A DNA stretch of 64,000 bases from CAVRJC01 sp964505725 (GTDB lineage Bacteria > Actinomycetota > Acidimicrobiia > IMCC26256 > DASPTH01): assembly GCA_964505725.1 (NCBI GenBank), contig CAZDJK010000067.1:1-64000 (forward strand), in the 5' to 3' direction. Shown here piece after piece: positions 56,448 to 63,254 of the stretch (the first letter of the stretch is position 1; every line of letters starts with the position of its first letter). A program made the translations under genes and the position numbers. The notes under the pieces were generated by a model. The model saw only the letters and a program-made list of their open reading frames with translations, was not told the DNA's origin and made no database searches.

Positions 56448-57460
56448 GCACGAGCCGGCGGGTGCCGCTCGCGCTGGGGTTGGTGGCGATCGTCGCGGCG
56501 ATCATCGGCATGCTCGGGTTGCGCGCGATCGCGGCGGACGCGCGGTCGCGCGACGCGGCGCGGGTGATCGAAGCGATGCGGCAGGCGCCGTTCCGGTACG
56601 ACTTCTCCGGCACCGTCGCGATGGCCTGGCGTGACGACGGATCCCTCCGTCACGCCGACGCGGTCGTGCGGAGCTCGGGCGGCTCGATCGAAGTGGAGAG
56701 CGGCTCTCGGCGGGTCGTCGACGACGAGGGCGACGTCTACGTGTTCGGCAACGGCGGGTGGAGCAGCGTGCTCGCCATGCCGGCGCCCGAGGACCTGCCC
56801 GCGCCCGACAGCACGTGGGCGCTCTCGACGCGTCCGGGCCCCCCGGTTGCGGGCCGGCCCACGACGTTGGTGGAAGCCACGCGCCGGGGCGGTACGCCCG
56901 CACTGAAGGTGCTGTCCGACACCGCAACCGGCCTGCTGCTCGAACGCCAGGTGCTCGACGGCGACGGGCGGGTCGTGCGCTCGATCACGTTCACCGACAT
57001 CACGGTCGGCCCCTCGACCGCTCCCGTCGACGAGCCACGTGGGGTCTCGCCGCGCACCGCGCCGGCGCTCGCGACCGTGCCCGCGACGTACCGTGCGCCT
57101 CGCGAGGCAGGGGCGGGCTACGCGCTCGTCGCGCGCGCGAAGAAGCCCGGCGGCGGGATCGAGCTCACCTACAGCGACGGCCTGTTCACCGCCACTGTCA
57201 CCGAACAGCGCGGCGACGTCGCGTGGGACGCGCTGCCCGCGCGGGGACACGACGTCGAGATCGGAGGGCACGACGCCCGGACCTACGCGGAGCCGGGCGG
57301 CGCCGTGTTCGTGTGGCAGGGCGACGACGTCGCCTACACCTGCGTGACCGACGCGCCGGCCGACGCGGTGTCGACGATGGTGGCCGGGCTCTCGCCGTCG
57401 TCCCGCAGCACCGTCGACCAGGTCGTCGACTACGTGCTGGGGCCCTTCGGCTGGGGATAG
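56444..57460 (+). CDS. RseB/MucB-like exported regulator of the sigma/anti-sigma pair
   Basis: 338 residues from GTG 56444, overlapping the anti-sigma stop as GTGA. An N-terminal hydrophobic helix (PLALGLVAIVAAIIGMLGL) anchors or exports it. The rest resembles MucB/RseB: RVIEAMRQAPFRYDFSGTVA, GGSIEVESGSRRVVDDEGD, VYVFGNGGWSSVL, LLERQVLDGDGRVVRSITFT, and a C-terminal domain with AYTCVTDAPADAVSTMVAGL. RseB shields the anti-sigma factor from proteolysis and senses envelope lipids in proteobacteria; that mechanism here is inferred from gene order. Confidence 0.82.
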   Translation: MSTSRRVPLALGLVAIVAAIIGMLGLRAIAADARSRDAARVIEAMRQAPFRYDFSGTVAMAWRDDGSLRHADAVVRSSGGSIEVESGSRRVVDDEGDVYVFGNGGWSSVLAMPAPEDLPAPDSTWALSTRPGPPVAGRPTTLVEATRRGGTPALKVLSDTATGLLLERQVLDGDGRVVRSITFTDITVGPSTAPVDEPRGVSPRTAPALATVPATYRAPREAGAGYALVARAKKPGGGIELTYSDGLFTATVTEQRGDVAWDALPARGHDVEIGGHDARTYAEPGGAVFVWQGDDVAYTCVTDAPADAVSTMVAGLSPSSRSTVDQVVDYVLGPFGWG

Positions 57461-57502
57461 GTCACCGCTCGCCGGGGCGACCCGTGAAGCGCGGTCGAGG
57501 GG

Positions 57503-57775
57503 TCAGCGGGTGAGGGTGGTCTGCTCGATGCGGCGGCGACGGAGGATACGGCGACGCTCGCGCTCGGAGGCCCCGCCCCACACGCCGTGGTCGATGTGGT
57601 ACTTCAGCGCATACTCGAGGCAGTCCGACTGCACCGGGCACTGCGCGCAGATCCGGCGCGCCTTGTCGACCCCGACCCCGTCGGAAGGAAAGAATTCTCC
57701 CGGCGACAGCGAACGGCACCGGGCACGGAGCATCCAGTCCTGTTCCTGGTGGTCGGGCGGGATCATGTCGTCCAT
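57503..57775 (-). CDS. WhiB-family iron-sulfur regulator (WhiB1-like)
   Basis: 90 residues from ATG 57775; GAGG lies 6 nt upstream. Cluster Cys in LRARCRSLSPGEFFPSDG and ICAQCPVQSDCLEYALKYHI (C-x2-C-x5-C), then HGVWGGASERERRRILRRRR. The short N-terminus, the DKARRICAQCPV segment and the GVWGG turn are closest to WhiB1, a NO-responsive essential regulator, but the subfamily is tentative. The upstream region (57776-58013) contains repeated ACGGT/ACCGT elements. Confidence 0.9.
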   Translation of the reverse strand: MDDMIPPDHQEQDWMLRARCRSLSPGEFFPSDGVGVDKARRICAQCPVQSDCLEYALKYHIDHGVWGGASERERRRILRRRRIEQTTLTR

Positions 57776-58013
57776 CGGGCACCTCGGTGCTCGGGCAGAT
57801 GGTGAGCCAACACCGGTACAACGGTAAGAGACTCGCCCCGGTTCCCTACGGTTACCGCTCGGTTCTCCTCAGGTCAGGCCCGCCTGGGGTCGCCCGATGG
57901 TACGCCAGTCCGGGGTCGGAGGGAACAACCCGCCGGGCGGGCATCCCCGCCGTCCCGGTTGGGCCGGTGGGCCCCGGAGCGGCGCACGCGAGGACGACCG
58001 CTACGCTCGCAGC

Positions 58014-58286
58014 ATGTCCATGGAGCCCGAGGAACTCGAGGAAATTCCGCCGCAGGGACACGTGAAGGTCGTGTACCTGGGACCCGTCGCACCACACTGG
58101 GAGGTCCAGGGGGTCTTCGGCGACGGTCGCACCATCGACGAGTTCCGCCAGCGGGCTCTGGCCCGGCTCCAGCTCCTCCCTCCCCACGATCCCCAGTTCC
58201 GCCGGAACCGTGAGCGGGTCGCCCGCGACGCGGAGCGGGAGCACCTCATCCTGGAGTGGGACCTCGGCTACGAGGAAGAGGCGTAG
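58014..58286 (+). CDS. Conserved-looking small hypothetical protein
   Basis: 90 residues from ATG 58014; TACGCT at 58002-58007 ends 7 nt upstream, with no Shine-Dalgarno sequence. Acidic at both ends, with a central stretch HVKVVYLGPVAPHWEVQGVF, FGDGRTIDEFRQRALARLQL, PPHDPQFRRNRERVARDAER, ending LEWDLGYEEEA. No Cys, signal or membrane segment. It is divergent from whiB and ends 9 nt from the convergent phoU. I do not recognise the family. Confidence 0.7.
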   Translation: MSMEPEELEEIPPQGHVKVVYLGPVAPHWEVQGVFGDGRTIDEFRQRALARLQLLPPHDPQFRRNRERVARDAEREHLILEWDLGYEEEA

Positions 58287-58295
58287 CCCGCTGGA

Positions 58296-59009
58296 TCAGG
58301 CGTCGGCGGGGCTGAGGCCCTCCGGCGACGGGTGCTCGCCGGTCACCATGAAGTTGACGCGCTCCGCGATCGTCACCGCGTGGTCGGCGATGCGTTCGTA
58401 GTGCCGCCCGACGAGCGCCATCTGCACCGCGAGCAGGACCGTCGGCTCGTCGCGCCCGCCGCCGGCGAGGATGTGCCGGAAGAGGCTCTTGGTGAGCTCG
58501 TCCATCGCGTCGTCCATGTCGGCCAGCGCGGCCGCCCAGTGCGGATCGGCGTCGGCGAACGCGTCGATGGCGACGCGTGTCTGGTTGTTGGCCTGTACGC
58601 CCATCTGGCCGATGATCCCACGCAGCTTCGGGTCGAGCTGGTGCGGGTAGAGGCGGCGCGTGGTCTTGGCCACGTTGACCATGAGGTCCGCGCTGCGCTC
58701 GAGCTCGTGGGCGACCCGCATCACGGTCACGAGGAAGCGGAGGTCGTTGGCGATCGGCTGCTGGCGCGCGAGCAGCAGGAAGACGCGGTCCTCGATCGAG
58801 TGCGTGAGCTCGTCGATGGTGTCGTCGGCTTCGATGACACGCTCCGCCGCCGCGAGGTCGCTGTCGAGCAGCGCCTGGGTGCCGCCCGCGATCGCCTCGG
58901 TCGTGTAGGCGGCGAGTCGGATCAAGTCGACGCGCAGCTCGTCGATCTGCTCGTGGAACAGCTTGCGGGCCTCGTCCTGCGAGCTGTCGGGGACCGGTGT
59001 CGTGCTCAC
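58296..59009 (-). CDS. phoU: PhoU phosphate-signalling protein (first copy)
   Basis: 237 residues from GTG 59009, with GGGAGG 5 nt upstream. All-helical two-repeat PhoU: RKLFHEQIDELRVDLIRLAA, VIEADDTIDELTHSIEDRVF, LLLARQQPIANDLRFLVTVM, RVAHELERSADLMVNVAKTT, and in the second half RHYERIADHAVTIAERVNFM with the E/DxxxD metal-binding signature. PhoU links the Pst transporter to the PhoR kinase and represses the Pho regulon when phosphate is plentiful. A PHO-box-like repeat lies about 85-100 nt upstream. Confidence 0.93.
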   Translation of the reverse strand: MSTTPVPDSSQDEARKLFHEQIDELRVDLIRLAAYTTEAIAGGTQALLDSDLAAAERVIEADDTIDELTHSIEDRVFLLLARQQPIANDLRFLVTVMRVAHELERSADLMVNVAKTTRRLYPHQLDPKLRGIIGQMGVQANNQTRVAIDAFADADPHWAAALADMDDAMDELTKSLFRHILAGGGRDEPTVLLAVQMALVGRHYERIADHAVTIAERVNFMVTGEHPSPEGLSPADA

Positions 59010-59093
59010 GGTGCCTCCCTAGGGTGCGGCGGCTCCATCATGGCGCGGCCGTCCGGGATGTGACACTCCGTGCGCACGCCGGGAGACCGACTC

Positions 59094-59111
59094 TTCACCC
59101 CTCGTTCACCC
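59094..59111. promoter_or_regulatory. PHO-box-like direct repeat upstream of phoU
   Basis: TTCACCC at 59094-59100 and again at 59105-59111: an 11-nt period, matching the tandem 11-base units (GTTCACC core) bound by PhoP in actinobacteria. The second copy has the full GTTCACCC. Confidence 0.5.
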
Positions 59112-59251
59112 GCGCGCCATGATCGGGCAACGACCAGGAAACGGTCGGCCCCTACGCTGCGAATCCGTCGAGCTGGCCGTCCACCCCACGGAGGTTCGAT
59201 GTAGGGCGCTCGCCGGTTGTGAGTGCGTGGCCGGCGGGGGCTCGGTACGAC

Positions 59252-59298
59252 GGAGTGTGTGGGGCCGGGCAATCCCCCCTCCCGGTCCCCGCACCTCC
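59252..59298 (-). terminator. Strong hairpin after the second phoU
   Basis: Positions 59252-59269 pair with 59281-59298 over 17 base pairs interrupted by two single-base bulges, around an 11-base loop. On the minus strand it starts 17 nt after the phoU stop. GC-rich with no T-tract. Confidence 0.5.
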
Positions 59299-59315
59299 GT
59301 TCCCGACCGGAGTGG

Positions 59316-60008
59316 TCAGCCCGGGGCGAGCTCCCGGGCGCGTCGCCGCGGTGGGCGCGACCGTCTCCGGCCCTCGGCCAGGTAGACGAGCTCGGCGATG
59401 TTCACCGCGTGGTCCCCGATGCGCTCGTAGTGGTGCCCGACCAGCGTGAGCTGGACCGCACGCGCGAAGTGGGCGTCGGGATCGGCGTCGGGCTCGCCGC
59501 CCTCGACCAGGTGCCGCAGCAGGCTGCGGTGCAGGTCGTCGACCGAATTGTCCATGTCCTCGACCGCCGCCGCGCCCGACGCGTCGAGGTCGACGAAGGC
59601 GTTCACCGCCACCCGCAGCTGCACGACGACCCGGCGTCCGAGCTCCTCCACGATGGCGCACGAGGTGGCGTCGGGCGCGTAGGGCGCCAGGCGGATCGTT
59701 GCCTTCGCCACGTTGACCATGAGGTCGCCGCTCCGCTCGAGCTCGTAGGTGACCCTGGTGGTCGAGGCCACGAAGCGGACGCCCGCCGGCGCCAGCGGCC
59801 GCGCCGCAAGGAGCGCGAGGCAGTCGTCCTCGAGGCTGTGGCGCAACGCGTCGATCGCGTCGTCGTCGGCGATCACCACCTCGGCGGCGTCGGTATCGGC
59901 GCGCACGAGCGCGTCGGTCCCCGCGTTGATCGCGCCTGCAGTGAGCGCTCCGAGCCGGACCACACCGACGCGCAGGTCATCGAGGCTGATCATGACGCTT
60001 TCGATCAT
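59316..60008 (-). CDS. PhoU-like protein, second diverged copy
   Basis: 230 residues from ATG 60008; ATG 59993 and GTG 60023 are in-frame alternatives. It has the same helical repeat layout: LDDLRVGVVRLGALTAGAIN, VVIADDDAIDALRHSLEDDC, GVRFVASTTRVTYELERSGD, LMVNVAKATIRL, and GHHYERIGDHAVNIAELVYL. The metal/sensor signatures YELERSGD and YERIGDHA are kept. Identity to the first copy looks only moderate, so it is an old duplication. It ends in an Arg-rich tail (GRRRSRPPRRRARELAPG). It is divergent from pstS. Confidence 0.9.
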   Translation of the reverse strand: MIESVMISLDDLRVGVVRLGALTAGAINAGTDALVRADTDAAEVVIADDDAIDALRHSLEDDCLALLAARPLAPAGVRFVASTTRVTYELERSGDLMVNVAKATIRLAPYAPDATSCAIVEELGRRVVVQLRVAVNAFVDLDASGAAAVEDMDNSVDDLHRSLLRHLVEGGEPDADPDAHFARAVQLTLVGHHYERIGDHAVNIAELVYLAEGRRRSRPPRRRARELAPG

Positions 60009-60046
60009 GACGGGTCGCGACACCGCGGAGAGTGATGCTCCTGAGT

Positions 60047-60068
60047 GTTTCCCGGCTGTTCACCTCCG
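60047..60068 (+). promoter_or_regulatory. PHO-box-like repeat upstream of pstS
   Basis: GTTTCCCGGCT (60047-60057) and GTTCACCTCCG (60058-60068) are two 11-base units in direct repeat. TACGCT at 60107-60112 is the likely pstS -10, giving a leader of about 40 nt. PhoP activation under phosphate limitation is expected. Confidence 0.6.
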
Positions 60069-60158
60069 CGTTACTGCGGCGCCACTGCCCGGCAGGGTGT
60101 TCTCCGTACGCTCCCCCGCGACGGCACTCACTGCTCGACTCTCAGGAGGGAACAACTG

Positions 60159-61232
60159 ATGCGACGCTCGTTGGTCCGCGGCTGCGGGCTCTTCCTGGCT
60201 GCGCTCGCGCTGCCGCTCACGGCTGCCGGTACCGCGGTCGCCGCGAAGTCGAGCAGCAGCACCAAGCTTGCTTCGGCGACACTCAACGGCGACGGCTCTT
60301 CGTTCCAGTACCCGTTCAACCAGGTGGTGATCGGCGCGTTCAAGCAGCAGCAGCCCGCCGTCACGCTCAACTACTCCGCCACGGGTTCCGGCCAGGGCCG
60401 CACCGACTTCGCCAACAAGGTGGTGGACTTCGCCGGTACCGACGCGACCTACGCGACCGGTACCGCCCCGGCGACGCCGTTCTTCTACTTCCCGACCGTG
60501 GTGGCGCCGATCACGGTCTCGTACAACCTCTCGGGGTTGAAGGGCCTGAGGCTCGACGCCGACACCCTTGCGAAGATCTTCCAGGCCCAGATCACCACCT
60601 GGAACGATCCGGCGATCAAGGCCCTCAACCCGACGGCCAAGCTGCCGAGCACCACGATCACCGTCGTGCACCGCACCGACGGTTCGGGTACGACGCAGAA
60701 TTTCACCCACTTCCTCCAGGTGGCAGCGGCGTCCACGTGGAAGCTCGGGAGCGGGTCCACGGTGCAGTGGCCCTCGAGCACCCAGGGTGCCGCGCAGAAC
60801 GGCGGCGTGGGCAGCCTCATCGCGGACACCAACGGCGCTGTCGGTTACGTCGACTTCGCTGACGCAACCGAGCTCAAGCTCAACTTCGCGTCGATCAAGA
60901 ACTCGACGGGCAAGTACGTCGCGCCGACGCTGACATCGGCTGCGGCGGCCCTTGCCGGTCTCACGGTCAACCAGGATCTCACGTTCGACCCGATCAACGC
61001 GCCGGGCAAGTCGGCCTACCCGATCACTTCCCCGACGTGGATCATGGCGTACCAGGCCCAGACCGACGCCAAGAAGGGCGCCGCGATCAAGGGTTTCCTC
61101 AACTTCATCTACGGCACCGGCAACGGGCAGGGCCAACAGCTTGCAGGGACCGTGTACTACGCGGCGCTGCCGAGCAGTCTGCTGAAGTTGGCGAAGGCCC
61201 AAGTCGCGAAGATTCAAGTCCCGGCCGCCTGA
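60159..61232 (+). CDS. pstS: Phosphate ABC transporter, substrate-binding protein PstS
   Basis: 357 residues from ATG 60159; AGGAGGG 8 nt upstream. A signal peptide (GLFLAALALPLTAAGTAVAA) is followed by a Ser/Lys linker. Phosphate-binding motifs: LNGDGSSFQYPFNQVV, SATGSGQGRTDFANKVVDF, GTDATYATG, FQAQITTWNDPAIKALNP, VVHRTDGSGTTQNFTHFLQ, SLIADTNGAVGYVDF. No lipobox Cys lies at the cleavage site, so this PstS seems to be released or held otherwise, unlike the usual lipoprotein. It is the first gene of pstSCAB. Confidence 0.94.
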   Translation: MRRSLVRGCGLFLAALALPLTAAGTAVAAKSSSSTKLASATLNGDGSSFQYPFNQVVIGAFKQQQPAVTLNYSATGSGQGRTDFANKVVDFAGTDATYATGTAPATPFFYFPTVVAPITVSYNLSGLKGLRLDADTLAKIFQAQITTWNDPAIKALNPTAKLPSTTITVVHRTDGSGTTQNFTHFLQVAAASTWKLGSGSTVQWPSSTQGAAQNGGVGSLIADTNGAVGYVDFADATELKLNFASIKNSTGKYVAPTLTSAAAALAGLTVNQDLTFDPINAPGKSAYPITSPTWIMAYQAQTDAKKGAAIKGFLNFIYGTGNGQGQQLAGTVYYAALPSSLLKLAKAQVAKIQVPAA

Positions 61233-61254
61233 CTCGTCACCCGGACACGCGTGA

Positions 61255-61287
61255 GCAGGGTGCAGCGCTCATCGCGCTGCACCCTGC
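61255..61287 (+). terminator. Perfect intercistronic hairpin between pstS and pstC
   Basis: GCAGGGTGCAGCGC (61255-61268), loop TCATC, GCGCTGCACCCTGC (61274-61287): 14 perfect pairs, no T-tract. It starts 22 nt after the pstS stop. A partial terminator or 3'-end stabiliser would make more pstS than pstCAB message. Confidence 0.7.
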
Positions 61288-61315
61288 GTCGCGCTCGTGA
61301 CACAGTGGACCCGAC

Positions 61316-62320
61316 ATGGCAGTGAGCGCGCCACCCCGCCCGAGCCCACCACCCGCACCGGAGCCCTCGGGGTTCGGCGGGCGCGAGCGGCCGCCCGGCG
61401 TCGTTCCCGACACCATCTTTCGCTGGATCGCCTTCGCGAGCGGGATGCTCGTGCTCGTCATCCTCGCCCTCATCCTCTACTCCACGACGCAGAAGGCGTG
61501 GCCGTGGTTCAAGTACGAGGGGCTGGGCGCGGTCTTCTCGGACGACTGGAACCCGGCGAAGGGCCACTTCGGCGCCGGCGCCATGGTCTACGGCACCTTC
61601 CTCGTCGGGCTGATCGCGCTGGTGCTGTCGGTGCCGGTGAGCGTCGGCATCGCGCTGTTCGTCACCGAAGTGGCGCCGCTGCGGGCGCGGCGACCGATCG
61701 TGTACACGCTCGACCTGCTCGCCGCGGTGCCCTCAGTGGTGTTCGGTCTCTGGGCGTATGCGGTGCTTCGCCAGCCGCTTGCCGACATCTACTCGAGCAT
61801 CAGCTCGGCCACGTCGCATATCCCGATCCTCAAGACGCTCTTCGCGAGTCCGAGTGTCACGGGGCTCAGTTACATGACCGCAGGGATCATCGTCGCGATC
61901 ATGATCACCCCGATCGTGACCTCCATCACGCGCGAGGTGTTCGCGACCACCCCGCCCTCGCTCAAGGAGGCTTCGTACGCGGTCGGCGCCACGCGGTGGG
62001 AGATGATCCGCGGCTCGGTGTTCCCGCACAGCCGTGGCGGTGTGGTCTCGGCGGTGATGATCGGCCTCGGCCGCGCCATCGGCGAGACCATCGCGGTCGC
62101 GCTCCTGGTGGGGAGCTCCCAGCAGATCAGCGCCCACATCTTCGGGCCCGGGGACACGCTCGCCAGCCTCGTGGCGAACCAGTTCGGCGAGGCGACCGGC
62201 GTGTACCAATCCGCGCTCATCGGCATGGGCCTGGTGTTGTTCGTCCTCACCGTCGTCGTGGGTGCGTTGGCACGCGGCATCGTCAGCCGCGCCGATCGGC
62301 GCTCCGGAGCATCGGTGTGA
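61316..62320 (+). CDS. pstC: Phosphate ABC transporter permease PstC
   Basis: 334 residues from ATG 61316. A Pro-rich cytoplasmic head (about 30 residues) precedes six helices. Features: FGAGAMVYGTFLVGLIALVL, VPVSVGIALFVTEVAPLRAR, LLAAVPSVVFGLWAYAVL, and the permease EAA loop SLKEASYAVGATRWEMIRGS, GGVVSAVMIGLGRAIGETIA. It forms the membrane channel with PstA. Its stop overlaps the pstA start. Confidence 0.94.
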   Translation: MAVSAPPRPSPPPAPEPSGFGGRERPPGVVPDTIFRWIAFASGMLVLVILALILYSTTQKAWPWFKYEGLGAVFSDDWNPAKGHFGAGAMVYGTFLVGLIALVLSVPVSVGIALFVTEVAPLRARRPIVYTLDLLAAVPSVVFGLWAYAVLRQPLADIYSSISSATSHIPILKTLFASPSVTGLSYMTAGIIVAIMITPIVTSITREVFATTPPSLKEASYAVGATRWEMIRGSVFPHSRGGVVSAVMIGLGRAIGETIAVALLVGSSQQISAHIFGPGDTLASLVANQFGEATGVYQSALIGMGLVLFVLTVVVGALARGIVSRADRRSGASV

Positions 62321-63228
62321 CCACCACTGCCGTGCTCGACCCCGGGCGGGGCGCGAACCCCTTCGGCGTTGCACCGCGCTCGCGGCGTCGGCGGATCAAG
62401 AACCTCGTCGCCACGGGCCTCATCGTTCTCGCGTTCCTGATCGCGTTGATCCCCCTTGTGTTTGTGATCATCTACGTCATGCAGAGGGGCATTGACGTGA
62501 TCAGCTGGGAGTTCTGGACCAAGGACATTCCCTTCGTCCAGTCGTTCCCCGGTGGGGGCATGGGCCCAGCCGTGGTCGGCACGCTCCTGATCACGGGCGC
62601 CGCGTCCCTGATGGCCATCCCCCTCGGCATCCTGGGAGGCATATGGCTCAACGAGTACGGCGGCCGCAACCCACTGGCCCGCCTCACCCGCTTCCTCTCC
62701 GAGGTGATGACCGGGGTGCCGTCGATCGTGATGGGCCTGTTCATCTACACGTTCGTGGTGTTGCACACGAAGGAGCAGAACGGACTCGCCGGCGCGCTCG
62801 CGTTGGCCTGCCTCATGCTGCCCATCGTGATCCGCACCACCGACCAGATGCTCTCGCTCGTCCCGCGCGAGCTGCGCGAGGGGAGCTATGCACTCGGATC
62901 CCGCAAGTCGCGGACGATCCGTACGGTGGTCTTGCCGAACGCCGCTGCGGGGATCGTCAGCGGCGCCCTGCTGGCCGTCGCCCGGGCTGCAGGCGAGACC
63001 GCACCGCTGCTCTTCACCATCGGTTTCACGAACCACGTCAACTGGAGTCTCCGCAACGGCCCCACCACCGCCTTGTCGGTTCAGATCTTCAAGAATGCCG
63101 CCTCCGCGTTTCCTGCGCAGCAGGACCGCGCATGGGGCGCCGCGCTCACGCTCATCACAATCGTGTTCGTGTTCACGATCCTCGCGCGGGTCGCGACCGC
63201 CTTCTTCTCGCGGCGCCAAGCCGCGTGA
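62317..63228 (+). CDS. pstA: Phosphate ABC transporter permease PstA
   Basis: 303 residues from GTG 62317, overlapping the pstC stop as GTGA. Six helices; family features GMGPAVVGTLLITGAASLMA, IPLGILGGIWLNEYGG, EVMTGVPSIVMGLFIYTFVV, and the EAA loop LREGSYALGSRKSRTIRTVV followed by GALLAVARAAGETAPLLFTI. It pairs with PstC. pstB begins 26 nt downstream. Confidence 0.94.
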   Translation: MTTTAVLDPGRGANPFGVAPRSRRRRIKNLVATGLIVLAFLIALIPLVFVIIYVMQRGIDVISWEFWTKDIPFVQSFPGGGMGPAVVGTLLITGAASLMAIPLGILGGIWLNEYGGRNPLARLTRFLSEVMTGVPSIVMGLFIYTFVVLHTKEQNGLAGALALACLMLPIVIRTTDQMLSLVPRELREGSYALGSRKSRTIRTVVLPNAAAGIVSGALLAVARAAGETAPLLFTIGFTNHVNWSLRNGPTTALSVQIFKNAASAFPAQQDRAWGAALTLITIVFVFTILARVATAFFSRRQAA

Positions 63229-63254
63229 CCCGACCGATGGAGCAGGAACCCGCC

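Larger units (their letters stand above)
59010..59315. other. Noncoding 306-nt gap between the two phoU genes
   Basis: It holds the first PHO-box-like repeat (59094-59111), a plus-strand -10-like TACGCT (59153-59158), GGAGG (59190-59194) followed 4 nt later by ATG-TAG (59199-59204), and a strong hairpin (59252-59298) just beyond the stop of the second phoU. No convincing protein gene is present. A short plus-strand RNA is possible but unproven. Confidence 0.45.
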
